Counted from the first letter of the stretch, positions 46,921 through 55,876 are shown. The stretch: 64,000 bases of DNA from an uncultured Pelagibacteraceae bacterium (GCA_902622245.1 CACNPC010000007.1:1-64000), one strand, 5' to 3'. Numbers and translations: made by a program. The notes: a model not told the origin generated them from the letters alone.

Positions 46921-48188
46921 TTTGATAAAACTTTTTCCATATCTTTTTTTGATAAATTAAAATTATTTTCAATCCATTTCATTTCTAAATTTTTTAATTT
47001 TTGCCCCAATTCCCTTCCCTCCTTTAATCCATAATCATTTATTAATAACTGAGCTTTTATTGGAAATTCTGGTTTATCTAATTTTTCAAAGTAATTTTTT
47101 AATTCTGAAAGTTTTTTACTTTGTTTAAAATATAACAAATTGAAATCAATTAAATCGATTGTGCTAGATTTACCCTCATAATAAAATATTTTTTGTAAAT
47201 CTTTCTTATTAAAAATTTTAGTACTATCTTTATTTAGCAAATTATTTTTTAGAAAATTAATTTTATCTTTTAACTCATTGGGTAAATTATATTTATATAC
47301 AAAATAGTCAGAATTGTCAGTTTCATCGATTACAAGAAAAGAAATGACGAAATTTAAACTTTTATTTTTTAATATCTTTTCTTGTGATTTTGATAACTTG
47401 CTCAATTTTTTAAAATTTTTTAGTTGAGGGAAAATTAATGAAAATAATTCACAAGAGGTTTTATTTTTAAATAACTTTAAAAAGTTATCCAATTTGAGAA
47501 TTTTTTTTAATTCATTGAATTGTCTTTCTTTTGATATTTTTCCTAAACCCTCTATATTTTTTTTAATGATTTTTATTATATTAATTTCATGATCGATTTT
47601 GCTATATTCGGTATAAAATCTTAAATATCTAATAATTCTTAAATAATCTTCTTTTATTCTAGTTTCTGGATCACCTATAAATTTAATTATTCCAACATTT
47701 AAATCTTTATGACCAGAATTTGGATCATACAAATTTCCGTCTAAATCTGAATATATTGAATTTATTGAAAAATCTCTCCTTAATGAATCATCCTTCCAAT
47801 TAGTTGTATATTCTACGACAGCATGCCTTCCATCTGTTTTTACATCTTTTCTTAATGTTGTAATTTCAAAATTTTGATCATCAATCACTGCTGTGATTGT
47901 GCCATGTTCAATTCCTGTTTCAAAAAACTTTATTTGGTTTTTATCTAAACATTGCTTAACCTGATCAGGAGTTAAATTAGTTGCAAGGTCGATATCATCT
48001 GTTTTTTCATCATTTAAAATTTTTCTTACACAACCACCAACATATCTAATCTCACTAGTTTCATTGTGTTTATTTATTGCACTAAATATTTTATTTACTC
48101 CCTTATTATTTTTTAAATCTAGGAATTTAAGATCTTTACCGCTAGAAATTTTTTTGTTTTGAAAAATTTTTTTAAGTAAAGCTTTCAT
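46917..48188 (-). CDS. CCA tRNA nucleotidyltransferase / poly(A) polymerase family protein
   Basis: Class II nucleotidyltransferase that adds or repairs the 3' CCA of tRNAs, or adenylates RNA. The 423-aa protein has [10 protein letters not shown], the catalytic DDIDLATNL (D-x-D pair), [29 protein letters not shown] (motif B) and [13 protein letters not shown] (motif D). The remainder is a poorly conserved helical C-terminus. Alphaproteobacterial homologues are usually annotated as CCA-adding. All three tRNA genes here already encode CCA, so repair is the likely job. It lies next to tRNA-Gln on the same strand. Confidence 0.93.
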   Translation of the reverse strand: MKALLKKIFQNKKISSGKDLKFLDLKNNKGVNKIFSAINKHNETSEIRYVGGCVRKILNDEKTDDIDLATNLTPDQVKQCLDKNQIKFFETGIEHGTITAVIDDQNFEITTLRKDVKTDGRHAVVEYTTNWKDDSLRRDFSINSIYSDLDGNLYDPNSGHKDLNVGIIKFIGDPETRIKEDYLRIIRYLRFYTEYSKIDHEINIIKIIKKNIEGLGKISKERQFNELKKILKLDNFLKLFKNKTSCELFSLIFPQLKNFKKLSKLSKSQEKILKNKSLNFVISFLVIDETDNSDYFVYKYNLPNELKDKINFLKNNLLNKDSTKIFNKKDLQKIFYYEGKSSTIDLIDFNLLYFKQSKKLSELKNYFEKLDKPEFPIKAQLLINDYGLKEGRELGQKLKNLEMKWIENNFNLSKKDMEKVLSN

Positions 48189-48191
48189 AAA

Positions 48192-48266
48192 TGGCTGGGG
48201 TGCTAGGATTCGAACCTAGGAATGGCGGTACCAAAAACCGCTGCCTTACCACTTGGCTACACCCCA
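48192..48266 (-). tRNA. tRNA-Gln (TTG)
   Basis: Minus-strand cloverleaf: acceptor TGGGGTG/CACCCCA (U1-A72 as usual for Gln), D-arm GCC/GGC region, anticodon stem GCGGT/ACCGC with loop TTTTGGT (anticodon TTG), T-arm CTAGG-TTCGAAT-CCTAG, discriminator G, encoded CCA. It lies 32 bases after ispE and just before the nucleotidyltransferase gene. Confidence 0.96.
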
Positions 48267-48298
48267 AGATGTTTTTCGTATAACACAAAAAAAAAGCT

Positions 48299-49141
48299 TT
48301 ATATAGTTTTAGAGTAAATACACCAATAGTTTTTATATTTATTTTTCAATTTTTTTTGAGCTTTTATTGCCGCATTTTTGGTTAAAAAATAACCAATTAT
48401 AGTAGAACCCGACCCTGTCATATTTGCAAAGTAAATATTATCTAAATTTTGCAAGTAACTTTTGATCTTTCTTAAAATTGGATATTTATTAAAAGCTGCT
48501 CCCTCTAAATCGTTATTTGAAACTTTTAATAGATCTTGTCTGTCAATCTTGTTTGATTTATTGAATAGGCTCTTTGAAAATCCTTTGTGTTTTGCATAAA
48601 TCATTTTAGTAGAACATCCAAAATTAGGCTTTATGATTAACAGATGAAAATTTAATTTTTTATTAATTTTACTTATATTTTGCCCTTTTAGGATCATTGG
48701 ACTCTCATAAAGACCCAAAATTACATCTGAACCAACTTTATTTGCAATTTTTATTAAATTATTTTTTGTAGTTTTAATTATTCTTTTTTTAAATAAATAG
48801 TTCAAAATGGATGCTGCATTCATTGATCCTCCTCCCATACCAGAGGATTGGGGTATATTTTTTTTTACTTTAATATTGAATTTTTTATTTTTAATATAAT
48901 TATGATTATTTAATATTTTTAGTAGTTTTGAAATTGTATTTGTATTTGAAATATTTGAGGAAAATTTCCCACTAAACGATATTCTATTTTTTGAACCTTG
49001 TATCTCTTTTATTAAAATCTCATCAGCCAAATTGATCTTAGATATCAAACTTTCAATTTTATGATAACCATTTGAGTATTTATTTAGAATTTTTAAAGTT
49101 AAGTTTACTTTTGCAAATGATTTTATTTTATGAAACTTCAT
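48299..49141 (-). CDS. ispE: 4-diphosphocytidyl-2-C-methyl-D-erythritol kinase IspE
   Basis: Fourth step of the non-mevalonate isoprenoid pathway, which feeds ubiquinone, undecaprenyl phosphate and the carotenoids made by the crt genes of this window. The 280-aa GHMP kinase has the FAKVNLTLKIL start, a YHKIESL block (catalytic Lys/Asp region), the ATP loop IPQSSGMGGGSMNAAS and a C-terminal MTGSGSTIIGYF. It starts directly at the end of the TPR gene (no gap), with tRNA-Gln downstream. Confidence 0.95.
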   Translation of the reverse strand: MKFHKIKSFAKVNLTLKILNKYSNGYHKIESLISKINLADEILIKEIQGSKNRISFSGKFSSNISNTNTISKLLKILNNHNYIKNKKFNIKVKKNIPQSSGMGGGSMNAASILNYLFKKRIIKTTKNNLIKIANKVGSDVILGLYESPMILKGQNISKINKKLNFHLLIIKPNFGCSTKMIYAKHKGFSKSLFNKSNKIDRQDLLKVSNNDLEGAAFNKYPILRKIKSYLQNLDNIYFANMTGSGSTIIGYFLTKNAAIKAQKKLKNKYKNYWCIYSKTI

Positions 49142-50821
49142 TTAAGAATTATTGTTTAAGCCATTATATAATTTTTCCTTAACTTTAATTTTTAATTCTT
49201 CATCTGCTTCATCGCTATTTAAAGCACTTTTCCAAAAATAATTAGCTTGGATTTTTCTATTTAATTGCCAAAGAACATCTCCATAATGATCACTTGCAAC
49301 AGGATCACTTGGTAACAATTCAACAGCTTTTCTTAAATATTTTTCTGCTTCAATATAATTTCCTGTCAAATAATAACCCCAACCAACTGAGTCTGTTATG
49401 TAAGGGTCATCTTCTTTCCCTTTGTAAGCTTGATTTAACATTTTTATTGCTTCTTCAATTTTATATCCTCTTTCTAGCCAGCTATAAGCAAGATAGTTAA
49501 GTGTATACGGTTCGTCAGGTCTAATTTTAATTGAATTTAGCAAATCCTTATCCGCCAAATCATAATTTTTTAATCTTTCATACGCTCCGCCTCTGCGATA
49601 AAGAACATCTGCATAAGCCATAGAATTTTTATCCAAATTTTTTAAGGCCAAAGAATAATAATTTATAGCATCATCATATTTTTTAAAGTTTTTGTAAATA
49701 TTTGCCAAATCATAAATCATCTTTGTCGATTTATTATTAAATTTTTCAAGATTTTTTAATATATAGTTTAAACTTGCATCATCATTTTCTTCCTCTGCAA
49801 TAATTCTTGCAATCTTCTTTGTTTTGTACCAAAAAAATATTTCGTCTTTATCATCAAATTTTTCAAAAGTTTTTTTTGCTAGAACATAATTATTATTAGA
49901 CTGATAGTTTTCAGCTATTAGTGATAAATTAAAATAAAATTTTGGATTTAAATAATTTGAAATATTTAAATATATGTTTGAATAATCAAATCTACTTTGA
50001 GATGAATAAAAATTAGATATAAGGAAAAAGAATTCTGCCAAAATATCATTCTCATTTTGACATGAAAAATGCTGTGTTAATTTTTTATATTTTTTTTCAT
50101 CTATCCATTTTTTTACTTGAGAAATAAGCAAACTACTTCTTAAAGGATCTATTGTATCAGCAAAATTATCAACTGTTCCAAAGTCATTATTAGACACTTC
50201 GTTACTCAAATAAAAAAAAGTATATCTAGAGTAATCACTTTGAGGATCGTTAATTAAATTTAAAAAATAAGGCTCAGTTTTTTTGGAATTCAAATAACAA
50301 TTTTGAAAAGCCATGTTTATCAAATCTAATTTTCCAAATTGCTCAACAATGTCAGATTTTTTATATATAAAAAGATCAATGTAACTTTTTAAGCTAGAAT
50401 AAATTATAAATTTGTATGAGTCGTCCTCTTTGAACTTTTCCAATTTTTTTAACTTCAAAGCTGCTTGTTTAAACTTTTTCTTATTAATGCTATCTAAAAT
50501 TAATAATAAATTTCCTTCAAAAAAATCTCCTCCTATTGAGGTATTAGAATATTTTACTTGTTTAATTGCTTTTTTAACCTGTCCATCCAAAAGTAAAGAA
50601 AATACATATTCTTGCAAAAAACTATCATGCGATTGAATTAATATTTTTGAATTTTCAAAAAACTTAAGAGCATCGTTATTTTTCTGGTTATCAAATGATA
50701 ATAATGCTGAAAGATAATTTGATAGATACTTCTGGTTGAATTCTTTTTCATTCGCTGCTTTTGAATAGAGATTTGTTTGGTATAGAATTAATATTATAAA
50801 ACAAAAAATTTTTAAGAACAT
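49142..50821 (-). CDS. Exported tetratricopeptide repeat protein
   Basis: TPR scaffold protein of unknown partner. The 559-aa product has an N-terminal signal peptide (about 1-20) and many 34-residue TPR-like units. The clearest are in the C-terminal half: YAYDVLYRRGGAYERLKNYD-like, PYTLNYLAYSWLERGY, DPYITDSVGWGYYLTGNY and DPVASDHYGDVLWQLNR. It is periplasmic or outer-membrane-facing by the signal. A TPR protein before ispE is a repeated alphaproteobacterial order. Its start codon is only 10 bases from that of the divergent udg gene. Confidence 0.88.
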   Translation of the reverse strand: MFLKIFCFIILILYQTNLYSKAANEKEFNQKYLSNYLSALLSFDNQKNNDALKFFENSKILIQSHDSFLQEYVFSLLLDGQVKKAIKQVKYSNTSIGGDFFEGNLLLILDSINKKKFKQAALKLKKLEKFKEDDSYKFIIYSSLKSYIDLFIYKKSDIVEQFGKLDLINMAFQNCYLNSKKTEPYFLNLINDPQSDYSRYTFFYLSNEVSNNDFGTVDNFADTIDPLRSSLLISQVKKWIDEKKYKKLTQHFSCQNENDILAEFFFLISNFYSSQSRFDYSNIYLNISNYLNPKFYFNLSLIAENYQSNNNYVLAKKTFEKFDDKDEIFFWYKTKKIARIIAEEENDDASLNYILKNLEKFNNKSTKMIYDLANIYKNFKKYDDAINYYSLALKNLDKNSMAYADVLYRRGGAYERLKNYDLADKDLLNSIKIRPDEPYTLNYLAYSWLERGYKIEEAIKMLNQAYKGKEDDPYITDSVGWGYYLTGNYIEAEKYLRKAVELLPSDPVASDHYGDVLWQLNRKIQANYFWKSALNSDEADEELKIKVKEKLYNGLNNNS

Positions 50822-50831
50822 TATTTACTTT

Positions 50832-51536
50832 ATGACTTTAAATGAAAAAAATCAAAATGACATATTTGATAATGATTTATTAAACGAGCTAGGTGTTGAA
50901 TATGAATTTAGTGATGAGCCAATAAATAGATTTAAAAATAATGCTTCTAATGAGGAAAAATCTGAAGAATTAGCAAAACTTAGAGTTGAAATAGAAAAGA
51001 TTGAAGATTGTGAACTAAAAAAAAGTGCAAAAAATCTTGTTTTCAGTGATGGAAATTCATCTTCAAAAATAATGATTGTAGGTGAAGGACCTGGACAAAA
51101 AGAAGATGAATTAGGAAAACCTTTTGTTGGTGATGCAGGAATGCTTTTAAATAAAATGTTGAACGCTATTAATTTAGATAGAACTAACGTGTATATAACT
51201 AATGTTGTAAATTATAGACCTCCAAATAACAGAAAGCCTGAAATATCAGAAATAAATAGATACTCTGAATATTTAAGAAAACATATTTCGATTATAAATC
51301 CAGAAATACTTATTTTAATGGGAAGCACAGCAATGGAAGCGCTCTTTGGGAATAAAATTAAAATCTCTAAAGAAAGAGGAAAATGGAAGGAAGTAATAAT
51401 TAATAATAAAACATATTTAACAATGATAACTTTTCACCCAGCATATCTACTAAGACAAGCAGAGCAAAAAAAATATTCTTGGGCTGATCTTAAAGAAATT
51501 AGAAAAAAAATAGATGAAACTGGTTTAGAGATTTAA
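50832..51536 (+). CDS. Uracil-DNA glycosylase, family 4-like, without full Fe-S ligands
   Basis: Removes uracil from DNA at the first step of base excision repair. The 234-aa protein has the family 4 motif GEGPGQKEDELGKPFVGDAG (about 81-100), ITNVVNYRPP, and a late TFHPAYLLR motif. In classical family 4 enzymes four Cys hold a 4Fe-4S cluster. Here the corresponding positions appear as Ile-x-x-Cys (IEDCEL), Tyr (VNYRPP) and Tyr (NRYSEY), so only one remains. An N-terminal extension of about 50 acidic residues precedes the domain. It diverges from the TPR gene across 10 bases. Confidence 0.9.
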   Translation: MTLNEKNQNDIFDNDLLNELGVEYEFSDEPINRFKNNASNEEKSEELAKLRVEIEKIEDCELKKSAKNLVFSDGNSSSKIMIVGEGPGQKEDELGKPFVGDAGMLLNKMLNAINLDRTNVYITNVVNYRPPNNRKPEISEINRYSEYLRKHISIINPEILILMGSTAMEALFGNKIKISKERGKWKEVIINNKTYLTMITFHPAYLLRQAEQKKYSWADLKEIRKKIDETGLEI

Positions 51537-51555
51537 ATTTTTAACAATATTTTAT

Positions 51556-52131
51556 ATGATAAAACTTATTGCTGGGGTTGATGAAGTTGGAAGAGGAAGC
51601 CTTGTAGGACCAGTTTATGCAGCTGCTGTTATATTAAATAAAGAAATTAATAGAAAAATTCTTAAAGATTCAAAAAAACTTAATAAAATTCAGAGGGAAA
51701 CTTTAGCTAAATATATAAAAAAAAATTCAGTTTGGGCATTAGGGTCTGCATCGATCAAGGAAATTGAAAAAATTAATATTTTAAATGCTAGTCTACTTTC
51801 TATGAAAAGAGCAATTAAGAAACTCAAATTTAAACCTAGAAAAGTTTTAATAGATGGTAATAAACCACCAGACTTAAAAAATTATGTTATTAAAACTATT
51901 GTAAAAGGTGATGAAAAAATTCCTGAAATTTCAGCCGCATCGATTATTGCTAAAGTTGAAAGAGATAAGCTAATGAAAAAGATGTCTTTTTCTTTTAAAA
52001 AATACGGCTGGGATAATAATGCAGGTTATGGAACTAAGGATCATATTAAAGCTATTAAAAAATTTGGAGTGACTAGATTTCATAGAAAAACCTTTCAACC
52101 AATACACAAGATATTGAGTCTTAAAAAATAA
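51556..52131 (+). CDS. rnhB: Ribonuclease HII
   Basis: Cuts RNA in RNA-DNA hybrids and single ribonucleotides in DNA. The 191-aa protein has the catalytic start AGVDEVGRGSLVGPVYAAAV (Asp, Glu), VLIDGNKPP (Asp), ISAASIIAKVERD (Asp) and GYGTKDHI. Length is normal. The rnhB-ccrM order is common in alphaproteobacteria. A 78-base gap with the ccrM control region follows. Confidence 0.97.
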   Translation: MIKLIAGVDEVGRGSLVGPVYAAAVILNKEINRKILKDSKKLNKIQRETLAKYIKKNSVWALGSASIKEIEKINILNASLLSMKRAIKKLKFKPRKVLIDGNKPPDLKNYVIKTIVKGDEKIPEISAASIIAKVERDKLMKKMSFSFKKYGWDNNAGYGTKDHIKAIKKFGVTRFHRKTFQPIHKILSLKK

Positions 52132-52167
52132 TCATAACAATTATCAATCAATAAATTCAATCACAGG

Positions 52168-52196
52168 TTGACGTAGACTCCTGACTGGAGTCTAAT
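52168..52196 (+). promoter_or_regulatory. ccrM promoter with GANTC inverted repeat in the spacer
   Basis: TTGACG (-35, 52168-52173), 17-base spacer, TCTAAT (-10, 52191-52196). The spacer holds TAGACTCC (52174-52181), loop TGACT, and GGAGTCTA (52187-52194), a perfect 8-base inverted repeat that runs from directly after the -35 into the -10. Each arm contains a GANTC site (GACTC at 52176, GAGTC at 52188), the target of CcrM. The leader to the ATG would be about 7 bases. Confidence 0.7.
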
Positions 52197-52209
52197 TCAA
52201 AAATATAAA

Positions 52210-53283
52210 ATGATCATTTCAGACATAAAAAATAAAATTATTAATGGAGATAGTATTAAGGAATTAAAAAAAATTCCGGCTGAAAGTTTTGATCTGATAT
52301 TTGCAGATCCACCTTACAACCTTCAACTGAAAAAAGAATTAAGTAGACCTGATAGATCTAAAGTCGATGCTGTAGACGATGCGTGGGATAAATTTGATAG
52401 TTTTAAAAGTTATGATGAGTTTTCAGTTCAATGGCTTAAAGAATGTAAAAGAATTTTAAAAAAAAATGGGTCTATATGGGTCATAGGAAGTTATCATAAT
52501 ATTTTTAGAGTTGGTTCAAAGATGCAAGATTTAGGTTTTTGGATACTAAATGATGTGATTTGGAACAAAAATAACCCTATGCCAAATTTTAGAGGAACAC
52601 GTTTTACGAATGCGCATGAAACACTTATATGGGCATCAAAAAGTGAAGGCTCAAAATATACTTTTAATTATCAATCAATTAAATGTTTAAACGATGATCT
52701 ACAGATGAGATCTACATGGAATTTACCTATATGTAATGGAAAAGAAAGACTTAAAAATAATGGTAATAAAGTTCACTCAACGCAAAAGCCAGAGTCTTTA
52801 TTGCACAGAATTATATTAGCATCGTCTAATAAAGGTGATTTAATATTAGACCCGTTTCTTGGTACAGGAACAACTGCTGTAGTTTCAAAAAAGTTAGGTA
52901 GAAATTATTTTGGGATAGAAAAAGGAAAAAACTATTTTGAAGCTGCAAGTAAAAGAATTAAAAATACAAAAATTATAGAAGATGAATATTTAGATACTAT
53001 AAAAAATAATAGATCCAAACCAAGAGTGCCATTTGGATCTTTGGTTGAATTAGGGATTATTAAACCCGGTACTGAAATTTTTGATCAAAAAAAACAAATC
53101 AATGCGAAAATTATGATTGATGGTAGTATAAAATATCGGAAATCAGAAGGATCAATTCATAAAGTTGCTGCACAAATATTAGGTGCTGAGAGCTGTAACG
53201 GTTGGACTTTTTGGTATTATAAATCAGGTAATTCACTCAAACCAATTGATGATTTGAGGCAAAGACTAAGGCCAACTACTTAA
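52210..53283 (+). CDS. ccrM: GANTC-specific adenine methyltransferase CcrM
   Basis: Beta-class N6-adenine DNA methyltransferase that methylates GANTC and links cell cycle to gene expression in alphaproteobacteria. The 357-aa protein has the catalytic DPPY at 33-36, then the SAM motif LILDPFLGTGTTAVVSKKLGR, in the beta-class order. From about 275 a C-terminal region of 80 residues (VELGIIKPGTEIF...GWTFWYYK...LRQRLRPTT) matches the extra domain of CcrM. The gene is orphan: no restriction partner is near. The promoter carries two GANTC sites. It ends four bases inside the convergent monooxygenase gene. Confidence 0.95.
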   Translation: MIISDIKNKIINGDSIKELKKIPAESFDLIFADPPYNLQLKKELSRPDRSKVDAVDDAWDKFDSFKSYDEFSVQWLKECKRILKKNGSIWVIGSYHNIFRVGSKMQDLGFWILNDVIWNKNNPMPNFRGTRFTNAHETLIWASKSEGSKYTFNYQSIKCLNDDLQMRSTWNLPICNGKERLKNNGNKVHSTQKPESLLHRIILASSNKGDLILDPFLGTGTTAVVSKKLGRNYFGIEKGKNYFEAASKRIKNTKIIEDEYLDTIKNNRSKPRVPFGSLVELGIIKPGTEIFDQKKQINAKIMIDGSIKYRKSEGSIHKVAAQILGAESCNGWTFWYYKSGNSLKPIDDLRQRLRPTT

Positions 53284-54404
53284 TTTCTATAAATTTTTCC
53301 AAGATAACTCTCTAGGAATTTTTTATTTTTTGATAGAAATTTCAATACAATATTTCTAATTAATATTATTATTGGATTAGTTAAATGGAAGGCAAAATGA
53401 TTTAGTTTAGATCTTTTGTTTACTTGTAATATTTTACTTATTTTATCTTTATAAACATTGTTTGAATTTGTAATATTTTCTAAAATACCATTTGCCGTTT
53501 CAATACTTTGAGAAGCACCTTGTGCAAAAGAAGGTGGAAAAGCAAATAAAGCATCACCACTCAAATAAGTATTTTGATATTTTAATTTAGGTAATTCAGT
53601 GCTTACAAATACGGGAAAACACTTTATATTTGCTAAACTTTCCAAATTTATAATGGAATTTTTTGAAATAAAGTCTTTTAAAGATTTTATAAATGTTTCT
53701 GAATTAAGAATATTTTTATCTTCAATTTCTTGAGTAGTCAGTTTCTTTTTGATTATAGCAACGAAATTATATTCGAGTTTTTGATTTACAGGATAAGTTA
53801 CGTAGTGAAAATTTGATCCCATATATACAGAAATATTATCTTTTTCATGTTGTTTTAAATTCGCCCTTAAAGCTATGTTCCCATTAAAAATTGGGTTTAA
53901 ATGATTATTGGATATTTGGGATTTTAATTTTGAAAAAACACCGTCTGCAATTACTATATAGTCGAAACTTTCATTCTTATTATTCCAAGAAATCTTTATT
54001 TTTTCATTATACTCGATATTTTGAATATCGGCTTTAAATTGAATTTTTTCCTCAGGAATATTACCAATTAAAAACTTTATTAATGTTGATCTTTTAAGTG
54101 TTGTGTAACGGTCGTTTAAATTATTGAATTGCTTTAAATCAATTTCACAAATCTTTTTAATATTATTAGCCTGGAAAAAATTAACTTTTGTTGGATAATA
54201 AACATCTGATGCTGAAATATTTTTAAATCCTACTTTATTTAACAAATTAATACTATTAACTGAAAGTTGAATACCATAACCTTCATTTAAATTAAGGTAA
54301 TCTTTTTTTTCAAAGATTTTATAGTCTATTTCAGTATTTTTGTTTAATTCATTTGCAAGATACAAACCAGATATACCAGCTCCTACAATTGCAACTTTTT
54401 TCAT
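53280..54404 (-). CDS. FAD-dependent monooxygenase (UbiH/PHBH-like family)
   Basis: Flavoprotein hydroxylase of unknown substrate. The 374-aa protein has the FAD Rossmann motif VAIVGAGISGLYLA (GxGxxG), an acidic residue ending strand 2 (EKKD), the DG-type motif FDYIVIADGVFSKL, and the GD motif YLSGDALFAFPPSFAQGASQSIETA. It resembles ubiquinone-type hydroxylases and salicylate/zeaxanthin-type monooxygenases; the exact function is not clear. The C-terminus is hydrophobic, suggesting membrane association. It overlaps ccrM and mutY by four bases each, tightly placed between two genes that are usually near each other in this lineage. Confidence 0.85.
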   Translation of the reverse strand: MKKVAIVGAGISGLYLANELNKNTEIDYKIFEKKDYLNLNEGYGIQLSVNSINLLNKVGFKNISASDVYYPTKVNFFQANNIKKICEIDLKQFNNLNDRYTTLKRSTLIKFLIGNIPEEKIQFKADIQNIEYNEKIKISWNNKNESFDYIVIADGVFSKLKSQISNNHLNPIFNGNIALRANLKQHEKDNISVYMGSNFHYVTYPVNQKLEYNFVAIIKKKLTTQEIEDKNILNSETFIKSLKDFISKNSIINLESLANIKCFPVFVSTELPKLKYQNTYLSGDALFAFPPSFAQGASQSIETANGILENITNSNNVYKDKISKILQVNKRSKLNHFAFHLTNPIIILIRNIVLKFLSKNKKFLESYLGKIYRN

Positions 54405-55393
54405 TCAGATTTTGAGATGGTATAAAATATTTTTTTAGTAAATGATGGAATTATTTTTGAGCTTAATTTATCTTTTTTAATTAATATTTTATTTTTAATC
54501 TTTGGAGGTCTTTTTGAGTTATTTAACAAAATTTTCATTTCCATATTAGATAATTTTATATTAATTTTTTTATTATTTGAATAATTATACTTACTTTCTC
54601 GAACTTCAGTCATAGGGAAAATTGGCATGTTTTTTAAAAATTTAAATTTATCATTTTTAACCAATAAATAATTATTTTGTTTTTTGTAGATAGTCGCTTC
54701 AAAATATTTAGTTTTTATTTCTTTATTAATTTTAGTTAACTCAAAATCATTTTTTTTTAAAGATATACAATTTTTACTTAATGGACATTCTTTACAAATT
54801 GGATTTTTTGGTTTGCAAATTAAAGCACCTATTTCCATAATTGCTTGTGAGTAATCACTAGCACGATCGGACAGTCCAAAAAAATTAATTTTTGTATTTA
54901 GAGAATCTTTAGACATTTCATTCTGCTTTTTTAAATAGAGAGTTCTTTTAAGAATTCTCTCTACATTTCCATCTAAAGGGATAGTTTTAAAGTTAAATGC
55001 TATAGACATTATTGCTTTAGATGTATATTCACCAACACCTGGTAATTGTATTAACTTTTCATAAGATTTTGGCAACTTACCGTTGAAATCTTTAAGAATT
55101 TTAATTGCACTTTTTTTTAGATTTCTTGCTCTTGAATAATAACCAAGGCCTTCCCAATGTTTCATTAAGATTTTTTCATCAACATCTGCCAATGATTGAA
55201 AGGTTGGAATTTGTTTTACAAATTTTTCAAAATAAGGAATCACAGTTTTTACTTGAGTTTGCTGCAACATAAATTCACTAACAAACGTAAAATATTCTTT
55301 TTGTTTCTGAGAAACTTTTTTTCTCCAAGGTAAAATTCTTTTATTATTATCGTACCAATGTAGAATTTTATTTGGTATGTTTTTATTATTCAT
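54401..55393 (-). CDS. mutY: A/G-specific adenine DNA glycosylase MutY
   Basis: Removes A mispaired with 8-oxoguanine. I chose the ATG at 55391-55393 (MNNKNIPNKILHWYDNNKR), as family members begin just before the ILxWYxxxxRxLPWR block. An upstream ATG 15 codons away is less likely and would overlap dciA. The product has FMLQQTQV (catalytic Glu neighbourhood: SEFMLQQTQ), the helix-hairpin-helix LPGVGEYTSKAI, PLDGNVERIL with the catalytic Asp, and the 4Fe-4S cluster Cys set C-x6-C-x2-C-x5-C (CKPKNPICKECPLSKNC). The C-terminal MutT-like domain is shorter than usual. Start codon abuts that of dciA on the other strand. Confidence 0.95.
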   Translation of the reverse strand: MNNKNIPNKILHWYDNNKRILPWRKKVSQKQKEYFTFVSEFMLQQTQVKTVIPYFEKFVKQIPTFQSLADVDEKILMKHWEGLGYYSRARNLKKSAIKILKDFNGKLPKSYEKLIQLPGVGEYTSKAIMSIAFNFKTIPLDGNVERILKRTLYLKKQNEMSKDSLNTKINFFGLSDRASDYSQAIMEIGALICKPKNPICKECPLSKNCISLKKNDFELTKINKEIKTKYFEATIYKKQNNYLLVKNDKFKFLKNMPIFPMTEVRESKYNYSNNKKINIKLSNMEMKILLNNSKRPPKIKNKILIKKDKLSSKIIPSFTKKIFYTISKSE

Positions 55394-55876
55394 ATGAGTC
55401 AAAAACATAATACTAAGCAGAGATATAATTCCATTCAAGGTTTAAGATCTTTTAAAGATACTTTACCCACAGAAGCAAAAAGAATAATTAGTAAAAAAGG
55501 TAAAATTTATAATGAAACTTTAGACAATTGGAAATATTTAGTAGGTAAAGATTTATTTAAAGTAAGCTTTCCTAAATCATACAAAAGTTCAAATAAGCTA
55601 TCTGGAAGTCGTTTAAATATTTTAGTAAAAAGAGGAAATGAAGTTGACGTTGAGTATTCTAAAAAAGAAATAATAAAAAAAATTAATATTTTTTTTGGCT
55701 ATCATGTTTTAGATGACATTAAATTGAATACATTTGATGGAAAAATTGAAGAAAGCCATAAAAATACAGCTATTAATGCGACAAAAAATAAACATATAAA
55801 GAGCATAAATAATATTAAAAATGTCAAAATAAAAAACTCTCTGTTAGAGCTAAGTAAACATTTTAAAATAAAATGA
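55394..55876 (+). CDS. DUF721 / DciA-like protein
   Basis: DUF721-family protein; in other bacteria DciA loads or activates the replicative helicase. The 160-aa product has the family core LDNWKYLVGKDLFKVSFPKSYK (W-x-x-L/I-V-G with Leu/Phe), SGSRLNILVKRGNEVDVEY, and I-x-x-F-F-G-Y in the third block, followed by an Asn/Lys-rich tail. Its ATG follows directly the ATG complement of mutY (CAT|ATG). The dsbA-like gene overlaps by four bases. Function here is inferred from the family. Confidence 0.82.
   Translation: MSQKHNTKQRYNSIQGLRSFKDTLPTEAKRIISKKGKIYNETLDNWKYLVGKDLFKVSFPKSYKSSNKLSGSRLNILVKRGNEVDVEYSKKEIIKKINIFFGYHVLDDIKLNTFDGKIEESHKNTAINATKNKHIKSINNIKNVKIKNSLLELSKHFKIK

Noticed and set aside
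48270..48299. Terminator between ispE and tRNA-Gln
   Set aside because: There is a run of T on the minus strand but only the short palindrome AAAGCTTT and no real stem-loop before it.
49294..49500. Plus-strand frame inside the TPR gene
   Set aside because: Antisense Leu/Gln-rich shadow of TPR codons with no recognisable features.
55394..55438. Earlier ATG for mutY
   Set aside because: It would overlap dciA head-on and adds 15 hydrophobic residues before the conserved start.
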